DNA from: Chloroflexota bacterium | GTDB lineage: Bacteria > Chloroflexota > Dormibacteria > Dormibacterales > Dormibacteraceae | Assembly: GCA_005880695.1 (NCBI GenBank) | Contig: VBGR01000044.1 | Coordinates: 24,297 to 88,296 of the forward strand | Length of the DNA stretch: 64,000 bases | Direction: 5' to 3' | In this document: one piece after another, positions 37,100-44,794 of the stretch | Position numbering within the stretch: position 1 is the first letter of the stretch | Layout: every line of letters begins with the position of its first letter | Notes under the pieces: generated by a model | What the model saw: only the letters and a program-made list of their open reading frames with translations | Told to the model about the DNA's origin: nothing | Databases searched by the model: none | Made by a program: the position numbers and the translations under genes

Positions 37100-38058
37100 G
37101 GCTCCCGTCGAGGGTCCCCTTAGGCGTCTTTCCGACGCCGCTCGATCCGCTGCCGAACCTCTCGCGTCATCTCGGCCGCGAGGTCCTGGCCAAGCGTGAC
37201 GACCTGACCGGCCTGGCCCTGGGTGGGAACAAGATCCGGAAGCTGGAGATGCTGATGGCGGTGGCGCAGCAGGAGGGCGCCGACGTCGTCCTGACGAGTG
37301 GCGCGGCTCAGTCCAACCACTGCCGGTCCACGGCCGCCGCGGCGCGACGGCTGGGGATGGACGTCGTCCTGCTTCTCTTTGAAGACCGGCACACCGACGT
37401 CCAGGGCAACCTTTTGCTCGATCACCTGCTGGGTGCGGAAGTCCGTCTCCAGCCGCGGGCGGAGTGGCCCCCCGCCCAGTCTCGGCTGGATGACGCGGCG
37501 GCGGATCTGCGCAAGGTCGGACGGAAGCCCTATGTCGTCCCTTACGGGGGATCCGGGCCGCTGGGGGCGGCCGCCTACGCCTGGGGTTACCTGGAGCTGC
37601 TGGACCAGCTCCGGGGCCGAGCGCCCGGGTGCGTCGTCTGCGTGACCTCGAGCGGCGGCATGCACGCGGGGCTGGTTGCAGGTGCGGTGGCGCGGGGCCG
37701 GCCGGCGCCGGTTGTCGGGGTGAGCGTTGCGGACCCGGCGACCGATTGCGAAGCCAGGGTGCTGAAACTCGCGGTCGAGACCGCGGGCCTGATCGAAGCG
37801 CCCCCCGCCGAGGCGGCCGACGCGAAAGTCCTGGACGGCTGGCAGGGGGATGGCTACGGCGTGCCTTCGGCTGCCGGCCGCGAGGCGATCGAGCTGGTGG
37901 CCCGGCTGGAGGGCATCTTCCTCGACCCGGTCTACACCGGGAAGGCGATGGCCGCCCTGCTGGCCTCAGCCGCTGAGCTGCCGGAGCCGATCGTGTTCGT
38001 GCACAGCGGCGGCGCGCCGGCGCTGTTCGCGTACGCCCAGGAGCTGGTGCGCCACTAG
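37096..38058 (+). CDS. PLP-dependent D-cysteine desulfhydrase / ACC-deaminase family enzyme
   Basis: 320 aa fold-type II PLP enzyme. Schiff-base Lys lies in ALGGNKIRKLE (~residues 38-48) and substrate region TSGAAQSNHCRSTAAAA follows; TSSGGMHAGL binds the PLP phosphate. Length and motifs fit D-cysteine desulfhydrase or 1-aminocyclopropane-1-carboxylate deaminase; these cannot be separated by eye. Starts with GTG overlapping the cutA stop. Its last 93 bp overlap the convergent PAP2 gene. Confidence 0.87.
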   Translation: MRLPSRVPLGVFPTPLDPLPNLSRHLGREVLAKRDDLTGLALGGNKIRKLEMLMAVAQQEGADVVLTSGAAQSNHCRSTAAAARRLGMDVVLLLFEDRHTDVQGNLLLDHLLGAEVRLQPRAEWPPAQSRLDDAAADLRKVGRKPYVVPYGGSGPLGAAAYAWGYLELLDQLRGRAPGCVVCVTSSGGMHAGLVAGAVARGRPAPVVGVSVADPATDCEARVLKLAVETAGLIEAPPAEAADAKVLDGWQGDGYGVPSAAGREAIELVARLEGIFLDPVYTGKAMAALLASAAELPEPIVFVHSGGAPALFAYAQELVRH

Positions 38059-38625
38059 CGTCCAGGCCGCGCCGAGCAAAACTCCGCCGGCGACGTCGCT
38101 CGGCCAGTGCTCGCCTTCGTAAATCCGGCCGATGGCGATGACGGCGAGGAGGACTCCGCTCACGGCCCAGGCTGCTGCTCGCAGCCGCCGCGGGAGGAAG
38201 GCTACGACCAGGACCGCCGCCACCCAGGTGAAAAAGGTCAGGTGCCCGCTTGGGAAGCTGTGTCCGGACGCGTGCCTGACGACGTGGACCAGGCTCGCCG
38301 GCGGCCGGGGGCGGGCGACCAGCAGCTGGACCACGTAGTAGGCTCCTCCGCTCAAGAAGCTGGCGAACGCCCAGAGCGCGGCCCGCCGTTTGAAGAGGAA
38401 GACGGCCGTGACGACCGCGACTCCGAGAATGGCCTGCCGCACTCCCTCGGTCCAGTCGACCCCCAGGAAAGCGGCAACCAGTGCACCCCAGGGGATGGCC
38501 TGAACTGTGCGGGTGATCTCCAGGTCCAGCGGGAGGCGCGTCCAGACGGTGGCCGCGACTGCGTCGGCCGCGAAGAGCAGCGCCAGGACCAGGCCCAGCG
38601 CGAGCAGCCGGACCTCGCTTTTCAA
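37966..38625 (-). CDS. Second PAP2 family phosphatase
   Basis: 219 aa, five to six membrane segments. Motifs VARPRPPASL, GHSFPSGHLTFF and RIYEGEHWPSDVAGG are all intact, so this is the better-conserved of the two PAP2 proteins in the window. The soluble C terminus (about 30 residues) is read from the strand opposite the PLP enzyme 3' end. Upstream DUF1206 gene overlaps its ATG. Confidence 0.87.
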   Translation of the reverse strand: MKSEVRLLALGLVLALLFAADAVAATVWTRLPLDLEITRTVQAIPWGALVAAFLGVDWTEGVRQAILGVAVVTAVFLFKRRAALWAFASFLSGGAYYVVQLLVARPRPPASLVHVVRHASGHSFPSGHLTFFTWVAAVLVVAFLPRRLRAAAWAVSGVLLAVIAIGRIYEGEHWPSDVAGGVLLGAAWTLVAHQLLGVREQRRRAAAVHEHDRLRQLSG

Positions 38626-39431
38626 GACTCGTCGCCCTCCAGCTTCGCCCAGAGAGCGGAGCCGGCCGAGTGCAGCCCGAGGGCGATGAAACCGAGCGAG
38701 ACCACGCCGAGCAGGAGGCGGCCGAACGGAACTCCCGCCAGGAAGGCAAGCGCACCGCCGAAGCCGCGCACGCGGCCAGGCTGCCCGGCGAGCCCGGCAC
38801 TCAGAAGGAACCAGCCGACCAGGCCGAACGTGACGGCCCGCGCCAGCATCCCGTAGCGGCCGAGAGTGTCCACGGCTTCGCGCTCCGCCTTGGTCATGCG
38901 GCCGCGCTTCAAGTAGCGCCGGAAATCGGCCCGGTAGACCTCCACCAGCTGGGCGGCGCCGGCCCCGAGGCCGATCAGACCCCCGATCGCGGCGGCGAGC
39001 CGGCCCGGCGGGCTGGCCAGGAAGGCGGCGGCCGGTCCCGAGAGTCCACTGCCGCCGGTCCCCGAGTGGCCGGAGAGGACCTGGACACCGAAGACGGCCA
39101 GCGCGCCGTACGTCAGGCCGCTCCAGAGGAACCCGGCGCGCTCGGCCAGGCCGACCGGTCCGCTGCCGGCATGCAGCGGGTCGTATAGAGCCCTGGTCAG
39201 ACCCCAGAGCGAGTATGCCGCCAGGCCCGTGACCGCCAGCGCCAGGAAGACCGCACCGAGGGGCAGGCCGCCCAGGACCAGGAGGCTGCCGCGCTGGTCG
39301 GTCCCCTGCCCGCCGATCCCGAGAGCCAGGCCAAAGGCGAGAACGCCCATCGTTCCGTAGAGCAGGCCGCGGACGACATAGCCGAGCCGCTCAGCCAGCC
39401 GGAGCCAGCGGTTCGAGGCTGCGTCGCGCAC
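38622..39431 (-). CDS. DUF1206 family membrane protein
   Basis: About 269 aa from GTG 39431. Three internal repeats, each a pair of membrane helices introduced by a charged RxGYxxRG-like stretch (LAERLGYVVRGLLYGTMGVLAFGLA; LAERAGFLWSGLTYGALAVFGVQ; LGRYGMLARAVTFGLVGWFLL), which is the DUF1206 pattern. Function unknown. The frame opens at 39533 but that overlaps the divergent gene; basic residues upstream of 39431 leave the start uncertain. Confidence 0.8.
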   Translation of the reverse strand: MRDAASNRWLRLAERLGYVVRGLLYGTMGVLAFGLALGIGGQGTDQRGSLLVLGGLPLGAVFLALAVTGLAAYSLWGLTRALYDPLHAGSGPVGLAERAGFLWSGLTYGALAVFGVQVLSGHSGTGGSGLSGPAAAFLASPPGRLAAAIGGLIGLGAGAAQLVEVYRADFRRYLKRGRMTKAEREAVDTLGRYGMLARAVTFGLVGWFLLSAGLAGQPGRVRGFGGALAFLAGVPFGRLLLGVVSLGFIALGLHSAGSALWAKLEGDES

Positions 39432-39522
39432 CTCGCGGGAGGCCTTCCGCGCCCGTTTTCGCGGCCCCCCAATCCTGACAGCGAGTCTAGCGATTTTCTT
39501 ATAGTACGCATGGTGGTTTTGT

Positions 39523-40080
39523 TTGGCTAGCAACTCCGCTCCGACCGGCGGCGCCGAGCGCTACGGGCCCGGTGACGAAGCCATTGGGCTGGAGCCGGGC
39601 GATTTCGTGCTCACCCACCGCGAGCACCTGATCGGCAAGTTCATCAGCGTCGCCCAGAAGCGCCGGTTTCGCGGCCCCGAGCGGGTCTTCGCACATTGGA
39701 GTCATTGCGCCCTCGTGGTCGGGCCAGAGGGCGAGCTGGTCGAGGTCGACCGGCCGGGTGTGGAGCGGAGCCCGCTTGCCAAATACAGGCCGGCGGAGTA
39801 CCACGTGGTCAGGCTGGGCCCCGAAGTCGGGCCCGAAGCGCGGCGGCGCGCCACGGCCTACGCGCTGGCTCGAGTCGGCCAGAAGTTCGGCTACCTGGCG
39901 ATGTTCAGCGCCGCGCTCTGGCTCGTCTTCGGCTGGCGGCTGAAGCTGTCCAGGGCCGACCACCACATCTGCTCCACTCTGGTGGCACGCGCGCTTCAGG
40001 AGGCGGGCCTGATCGCGGACCTCGACCCGACCTTCGTGCTGCCCGCGGACCTGGCCAGGAGGTTCGCGGCCCGACCCTGA
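39523..40080 (+). CDS. Permuted papain-like hydrolase (YiiX/LRAT-like)
   Basis: 185 aa from TTG 39523. Catalytic His in HWSHCALVVGPEGELVEVDR (~residue 67) precedes the nucleophilic Cys in HHICSTLVARAL (~residue 150), the reversed order of circularly permuted NlpC/P60-YiiX enzymes. It opens with LEPGDFVLTHREHLIGKFI, typical of that group. One hydrophobic stretch (LAMFSAALWLVFGW) suggests membrane contact. Such enzymes act on lipids or peptidoglycan. TATAGT at 39500-39505 is a plausible -10. Confidence 0.75.
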   Translation: MASNSAPTGGAERYGPGDEAIGLEPGDFVLTHREHLIGKFISVAQKRRFRGPERVFAHWSHCALVVGPEGELVEVDRPGVERSPLAKYRPAEYHVVRLGPEVGPEARRRATAYALARVGQKFGYLAMFSAALWLVFGWRLKLSRADHHICSTLVARALQEAGLIADLDPTFVLPADLARRFAARP

Positions 40081-40089
40081 GATGACGAG

Positions 40090-40266
40090 TAGACTTCCGG
40101 CCAAGTTCAAATCGCCCCGGGTCAAGGGAAGCCGGCGAACTTCCGGCGCTGTCCCGCAACTGTGAGTGGGGAGCGGCTGACCAGTTAAGAAAGCCACTGG
40201 GACTTTCGAGTCCTGGGAAGGCGGTCAGGCGCGACGATCCACGAGCCAGGAGACCTGCCCGGGTCA
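40090..40266 (+). promoter_or_regulatory. Cobalamin (AdoCbl) riboswitch
   Basis: Conserved blocks in order: GGGAAGCCGGCG, GCTGTCCCGCAACTGTG (core), GCCACTGG, GGGAAGGC and the B12 box GAGCCAGGAGACCTGCC at 40243-40259. It sits directly before the EcfT gene; the ribosome site AGGAGGT (40266-40272) lies 6 bp before the ATG. ACCTG of the B12 box could pair with CAGG of that site, suggesting control of translation initiation. No T-run terminator is seen. Confidence 0.93.
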
Positions 40267-40278
40267 GGAGGTACGCGG

Positions 40279-41106
40279 ATGCCGAACCCCCGCGCGGTGG
40301 CGGCCTGGTCCCTGGCCGGTCTCGTTCTTGCGGCCGGGTGGAGCAATCCCTTGACGCGCCTGCTCGTGGCGCTCTCCGGGCTGGCGTTCGTCGGGCTGCG
40401 TCATCGTCGCGGCGTACGGCTGCGCGGCGTGCTTTTCTTCCTGGCGGCCGCGTGGGCGGGGACGGCGCTGCTGAACGTGTTGCTGAGCCACCTCGGGAAC
40501 GACGTCTTCCTGACCCTGCCCGGCTGGCTCCCCCTGGCCGGCGGGACGCTCACCCTCGAGGCCCTCGCCTACGGCCTCGTGGCCGGGCTCGGGCTGGTGG
40601 CCACCGTCCTGACGGTTCTGCCGCTCTCGGTCTGCCTGGAGCCGCAGGACCTGCTGGTCGCTCTGCCCGGCCCGCTCCACCGGACGGGCGCGGCCCTCTC
40701 CGCCTCGCTCAACCTGGTCCCCGGGATCGCTCGCGGCTATCTCGCCATCCAGGAAGCCCAGCGGATGCGCGGCTGGCGGCCCGGCCTGCGCTCGCTGCCG
40801 GAGGTCATGATCCCGGCGCTCCTGACCGCGATGGAGGACTCGATCCAGCTCGCCGAGGCGATGGAGGCGCGGGGCTACGGCGGCGGACCGCGCACTTCCT
40901 ACGCGAGTCAGCCCTGGACCTGGCGCGACTCCGGCGTCGCTCTCGGCGCGCTGGCTGCTGTCGGTTTGGTCCTGGCTCAGCCACCGCCCACCTGGCTCGC
41001 CTATCCGGCGTTGACGCCGCCGGCGCTCAACCTGGCCGGGCTCGCCGCCTGCTTGCTCCTCTTGCTCCCGGTATTCCTGTGGCGATCGCCAGCCTCCGCG
41101 GCCTGA
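40279..41106 (+). CDS. ECF transporter T component (cobalamin, CbrT-like)
   Basis: 275 aa, five to six membrane helices. The two cytoplasmic coupling motifs of EcfT are visible as EAQRMRGW and AEAMEARGYG; these dock on the ATPases. The riboswitch directly upstream makes vitamin B12 or a precursor the likely substrate. The 3' end overlaps the ATPase start by 28 bp. Confidence 0.88.
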   Translation: MPNPRAVAAWSLAGLVLAAGWSNPLTRLLVALSGLAFVGLRHRRGVRLRGVLFFLAAAWAGTALLNVLLSHLGNDVFLTLPGWLPLAGGTLTLEALAYGLVAGLGLVATVLTVLPLSVCLEPQDLLVALPGPLHRTGAALSASLNLVPGIARGYLAIQEAQRMRGWRPGLRSLPEVMIPALLTAMEDSIQLAEAMEARGYGGGPRTSYASQPWTWRDSGVALGALAAVGLVLAQPPPTWLAYPALTPPALNLAGLAACLLLLLPVFLWRSPASAA

Positions 41107-42377
41107 GCTACTGGTACCCCGGGCAGGCGCGACCTGCCCTGGCCGAGGTGGACCTCGAGGTGGGAGACGGCTTGACGCTGGTCGCCGGCCCCTCAGGCGG
41201 GGGCAAGTCGTCCCTGCTGCGCTGCTTCAACGGGCTGGTGCCGCACTTTTATGGCGGGCGGATCAAGGGGGGCGGCGAGGTCGCCGGGCTGGATTTGCTC
41301 ACCACCCCGACGCGGCGGCTGGCCCGTGCGGTCGGGTTCGTCTTCCAGAACCCGGAAGCCCAGCTCGTGAGCCCGGTGGTCGAGGGTGAGGTCGCCTTCG
41401 GGTTGGAAAACCTGGCGATGCCGAGGCGCGAGATGCGGCGGCGGGTGGAGGCCGCCCTCAGTGCGGTCGGCGGGCTGGCGCTGCGCCAGCGCCGGGTCAC
41501 GACGCTCTCCGGGGGGGAGCGCCAGCTGGTGGCCCTGGCGTCTGTCCTGGCCATGGAGCCGCGGCTGGTCGTGCTCGATGAGCCCACCTCGCAGCTTGAC
41601 CCCGAAGGCGCCGCGGCCGTGATCGGCGCGCTGGCAGGCCTGCCGTCGGTTGTGCTGGCCGAGCACAGGTTGGACGGGCTGGCCGCGCTCGCGACCAGGC
41701 AGCTGACAGTGGAGGAGGGCCGCGTCAGGGAGGGGATCAGCACGTCGCGGGCGCCCGAGCCCCGCCGGCCGCGAGCGCCGGGCGGCGTGGCCTGGCGGCT
41801 GGAGGGTGTCGCCGCGGGCCCCGCCGGCCCGCTCCTCGCCGGCATCGACCTGGTGGGCCGCGAGGGCGAGGTGGTGGCCCTGACCGGCCCGAACGGTGGA
41901 GGCAAGACGACCTTGCTGCGGACGCTGGCGGGATTGCTCAAACCTCTAGCCGGACGGGTGATCCGCCGGAGCGGCCGGACCGCCTATCTTCCCCAGGACC
42001 CGGGCGTGCTCCTGCACCGGCCGACGGTCCGTGCCGAGGTCGAGCTGACGCTCCGCCGGAGCGGTAGCGGGGAGCTCGCGCAGGTGGTCCTGGGCGAGAT
42101 GGGCTTGCTGGAGCTGGCCGGGCGCTACCCGCGCGACCTGAGCGCGGGCGAGCGGCAGCGGGCCGCCATCGCGGCGGTGGTCGCAGGCTCCCCGGCGCTG
42201 GCGCTGCTGGACGAGCCGACCAGGGGCATGGACCCGGCTGCGGCCCGCAGGCTTCGGGATGTTGTCGATCGCCTGGCCGGCGAGGGCTGCGCCGTAGTGC
42301 TCGCCACCCATGATCGGGAGCTGGTCGAGGCGGTCGCCGACCGGGTCTTGACGGTGTCAGGGGGTGAGGTGCGGTGA
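41079..42377 (+). CDS. Fused ECF ATPase (two ABC domains, A-A')
   Basis: 432 aa from GTG 41079. First ABC domain: Walker A GPSGGGKSS, Q-loop FVFQNPEAQL, signature LSGGERQ, Walker B VVLDEPTSQLD. Second: Walker A GPNGGGKTT, signature LSAGERQ, Walker B ALLDEPTRGMD and switch His in ATHDREL. The two ATPases that are usually separate (EcfA1/A2) are in one chain, as in CbrU-type systems. Powers import with EcfT and the S component. Confidence 0.9.
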   Translation: MAIASLRGLSYWYPGQARPALAEVDLEVGDGLTLVAGPSGGGKSSLLRCFNGLVPHFYGGRIKGGGEVAGLDLLTTPTRRLARAVGFVFQNPEAQLVSPVVEGEVAFGLENLAMPRREMRRRVEAALSAVGGLALRQRRVTTLSGGERQLVALASVLAMEPRLVVLDEPTSQLDPEGAAAVIGALAGLPSVVLAEHRLDGLAALATRQLTVEEGRVREGISTSRAPEPRRPRAPGGVAWRLEGVAAGPAGPLLAGIDLVGREGEVVALTGPNGGGKTTLLRTLAGLLKPLAGRVIRRSGRTAYLPQDPGVLLHRPTVRAEVELTLRRSGSGELAQVVLGEMGLLELAGRYPRDLSAGERQRAAIAAVVAGSPALALLDEPTRGMDPAAARRLRDVVDRLAGEGCAVVLATHDRELVEAVADRVLTVSGGEVR

Positions 42378-43087
42378 TCGTCGCGCTGGCCTCACTCGCC
42401 GGTGTCGCCCTGTTCCTCTGGCCGTACCTCGGGCTCGGGCCTTTCCCGGCGGCGCCGGCTCTGGCGGTCGCCGGCGGGGCCGTGGTCCTGCTGGCCGCGA
42501 TCGAGGCTGCCGCCCGCCGGCTGGACACCAGGTTGTTGGCGCTCCTGGCGGCCCTGGCGGCGGTCGACGCCGCGCTGCGCCTTGTGCTGGTGACCGGGAT
42601 CGGGGGCTTCAGCCCGATCTTCTTCCTGATCCTCTGCGCCGGCTTCGTGTTCGGACCGACCTTTGGATTCCTGACCGGCGCCACCGCTCTCCTGGTCTCG
42701 GCGCTGGCGACGGGGGGCGTCGGACCCTGGTTGCCCTACCAGATGTTCGGCGCCGGCTGGGTCGGGATGTTCGCGGGCCTGGTCGGCCTGCGCTGGCATT
42801 CGCTGCCGGCGCTGGCGGTCGCCGGGCTCCTCTCGGGGTTCGCCTTCGGCCTCGTTCTGGATCTCTGGGACTGGAGTTACCTGCGCGGCGCGCCTGGCGC
42901 GGGCTTTACTCCTGGCCTGCCGCCGGCCGCCGTCATCGCGGCCTTCGGGCGCTTCTACCTCGTCACCTCGGCCCTCTACGACGCATTCCGGGCATTCGGC
43001 AACGTGCTCATGGTCCTGCTGCTGGGCCCACCAGTGCTCGCCGCCATGCAGCGCTTGAAGGCACGCTTCACACTCGTCGTGGAATGA
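42374..43087 (+). CDS. ECF transporter substrate-binding (S) component, CbrV-like
   Basis: 237 aa from GTG 42374 (GTGA overlap with the ATPase). Six membrane segments; IGGFSPIFFLILCAGFVFGPTFGFLTGA and FGAGWVGMFAG resemble the S-component core that contacts EcfT. Basic C-terminal tail. Placement in a B12-riboswitch operon makes cobalamin specificity likely; the protein itself carries no B12 signature I can name. Confidence 0.82.
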   Translation: MIVALASLAGVALFLWPYLGLGPFPAAPALAVAGGAVVLLAAIEAAARRLDTRLLALLAALAAVDAALRLVLVTGIGGFSPIFFLILCAGFVFGPTFGFLTGATALLVSALATGGVGPWLPYQMFGAGWVGMFAGLVGLRWHSLPALAVAGLLSGFAFGLVLDLWDWSYLRGAPGAGFTPGLPPAAVIAAFGRFYLVTSALYDAFRAFGNVLMVLLLGPPVLAAMQRLKARFTLVVE

Positions 43088-44301
43088 AGGCTTCCACCTA
43101 CCCGCTGGTCGACGCGACCGAGGCGGCGCGGAAGGTGCTCGAGCTGACACCGGTCCTGCCCGCCGAGTCCGTGCCTCTCGCCGGCTGTCCCGGCCGGGTG
43201 CTCGCCGAGGACCTGGTGGCGGCGCGACAGCTGCCGGCCTGGCCCTTGAGCGCGGTCGACGGCTACGCGATGCGTTCGGCGGACGCGGGCGGCCGGCTCC
43301 GAGGCATCGGCGAGTCGGCGGCGGGGCGCCCTTTCGAAGGCGACGTCGGGGAGGGCGCCGCGGTCAGGATCTTGACCGGCGGCGTGCTGCCACGGGGCGC
43401 TGACGCCGTGGTGATGGTCGAGGACACGGTGGTGGACGGAGAGTGGGTGACGGTGCCTGGCCGGGTCGCCGGCGGAGCGAACGTCCACCGTCCAGGCTCG
43501 GACCTGGCGGCCGGCGAGCTGGTCCTGCGGCGCGGGCGCCCGCTCGGCTCGGCCGAGATCGGTCTGGCGGCGGCGCTCGGCGTCTCGGCGCTCCCGGTAC
43601 ATCGCCTGCCTCGCGTCGCGCTGCTCTCGACTGGCGACGAGCTGGTCGAGGTGGGCCTTCCATTGGGTCCGGGCCAGATCCCCGACTCCAACCGCTACGC
43701 GCTGCTTGCCGCCCTGCGAGAGTCGGGCGCTGAGGTCGCGGTGCTCGGGATCGTGCCGGACCGAGCCGACGATCTGCGCCGGCTGGTGGTCGAGGCGCTC
43801 CGGGCGGCGGATGTTCTGGTCACCTCGGGCGGGGTCTCGGTGGGTACGCACGACCTGGTGAAGCCGTTGCTGGAGTCGCTCGGGGACGTGCACATCGGGC
43901 GCGTCAAGCTGAAGCCGGGCAAGCCGTTCACATTCGCCACCCTGGCGGAGGGCCGGCTGGCCTTCGGGCTGCCGGGGTTTCCCGTCTCCTCGCTGGTGAC
44001 GTTCGAGGTCTTCGTGCGCCCGGCGCTGCGCAAGCTGCAGGGCTACGCCGAGCTCCAGCGGCCGACGCTGCCTGTCCGACTTGGCTATGACGCGAAAGCG
44101 GCAGGGGATCGCACCGAGTACCAGCGCGTCACGCTGGTGCGTGAGGGAGAAGAACTGGTCGCTCGCACGACCGGGTCGCAGTCGTCCTCCAGGCTGATGT
44201 CGCTCGCCGGCGCCAACGCGCTGGTGCGCATCCCGCCAGGGCCGGACGGCATCCCGGCGGGGACGACGGTCGAGGCGATCATCCTCTCCCTGCCTGCTTA
44301 G
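43084..44301 (+). CDS. moeA: Molybdopterin molybdenumtransferase
   Basis: 405 aa; inserts molybdate into adenylylated molybdopterin. LSAVDGYAMRSAD near residue 58, LTGGVLPRGADAVVMVED, GDELVEVG, DSNRYAL, TSGGVSVGTHD and the PGFPVSSLVTFEVFV region are MoeA landmarks, with a C-terminal domain IV. ATG overlaps the transporter stop (ATGA), so moeA is translationally coupled to a B12-regulated operon. Works with moaA (3.1 kb) to make cofactor for the hcr reductase. Confidence 0.93.
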   Translation: MKASTYPLVDATEAARKVLELTPVLPAESVPLAGCPGRVLAEDLVAARQLPAWPLSAVDGYAMRSADAGGRLRGIGESAAGRPFEGDVGEGAAVRILTGGVLPRGADAVVMVEDTVVDGEWVTVPGRVAGGANVHRPGSDLAAGELVLRRGRPLGSAEIGLAAALGVSALPVHRLPRVALLSTGDELVEVGLPLGPGQIPDSNRYALLAALRESGAEVAVLGIVPDRADDLRRLVVEALRAADVLVTSGGVSVGTHDLVKPLLESLGDVHIGRVKLKPGKPFTFATLAEGRLAFGLPGFPVSSLVTFEVFVRPALRKLQGYAELQRPTLPVRLGYDAKAAGDRTEYQRVTLVREGEELVARTTGSQSSSRLMSLAGANALVRIPPGPDGIPAGTTVEAIILSLPA

Positions 44302-44322
44302 CCCCCTGGTGCGAGGCCTGCG

Positions 44323-44358
44323 GTGGTAGCTCTCTTAAATGTGGTAGCTCTCTTAAAT
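44323..44358. repeat. 18-bp tandem duplication
   Basis: GTGGTAGCTCTCTTAAAT occurs twice head to tail without mismatch, just after moeA and before hairpin array A. A recent slippage or a target-site-like duplication are both possible. Confidence 0.9.
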
Positions 44359-44388
44359 AAGGAAAGGCTTGTAGCGGTAAGCGCGGTG

Positions 44389-44468
44389 CCCGGTTTGAAG
44401 ACGTAAAGGCCCTTCCTTTCAGACTCGCGCGCCGCAGCGCGCGGCAGGCGGGCCGAGTGGCCCGCTCC
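44389..44468 (-). repeat. Three-hairpin element, copy A1
   Basis: Minus-strand copy. Hairpin 1 is GCGGGCC-ACTC-GGCCCGC, hairpin 2 CGCGCGC-TGCG-GCGCGCG, hairpin 3 AAAGG-AAGGG-CCTTT, then AAACCGGG. Compared with arrays B and C, hairpin 1 has a G-C pair where they have A-T, a compensatory change. Confidence 0.88.
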
Positions 44469-44506
44469 AAATAAGGACAGATAAAGCCACCTCCAAGTCC
44501 GAAGAA

Positions 44507-44573
44507 GACGTAAAGGCCCTTCCTCATAGGCCCGCGCGCCGCAGCGCGCGGCAGGCGGCGCGAGTGCGCCGCG
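44507..44573 (-). repeat. Three-hairpin element, copy A2
   Basis: Minus-strand copy lacking the AACCGGG tail. Hairpin 1 is GCGGCGC-ACTC-GCGCCGC, with two further paired substitutions relative to copies B and C. Hairpin 2 is unchanged. Confidence 0.85.
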
Positions 44574-44607
44574 GCGAGGCAGCCCTTGCGCGAGCAGTCG
44601 CGCGGGA

Positions 44608-44685
44608 CCCGGTTTAGAACGTAAGGCCCTTCCTTACAGGCCCGCGCGCCGCAGCGCGCGGCAGGCGGCGCGAGTGCGCCGCTCC
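44608..44685 (-). repeat. Three-hairpin element, copy A3
   Basis: Minus-strand copy with the same hairpin 1 variant as A2. Hairpin 3 is perfect here (GTAAGG-AAGGG-CCTTAC), whereas most other copies carry one extra T. The end lies 118 bp before the uvrB homology. Confidence 0.87.
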
Positions 44686-44794
44686 AAATAAAAGAAGAGC
44701 AGCTCCCAGCCCATGGCCTGGTGGCAGGCGGCGAAATAAAATCTCCAGGGGCCGCAAACGTTTGTTCGGCAATGCTATGAGAAAGCTAGAATAG

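Larger units (their letters stand above)
44302..44794. other. Intergenic region holding repeat array A
   Basis: No coding gene is supported in these ~490 bp. It contains an 18-bp perfect tandem duplication (44323-44340 and 44341-44358), three inverted-orientation copies of the three-hairpin element (A1-A3) and ~110 bp of unexplained, relatively AT-rich sequence (44686-44794) running up to the uvrB fragment. Confidence 0.85.

Noticed and set aside
36791..38800. Long minus-strand open frame of 669 codons over cutA, the PLP enzyme and PAP2, and similar long frames elsewhere
   Set aside because: Composition is Arg/Pro/Gly/Ala-rich with no motifs, typical of high-GC shadow frames; the opposite strands carry well-conserved genes.
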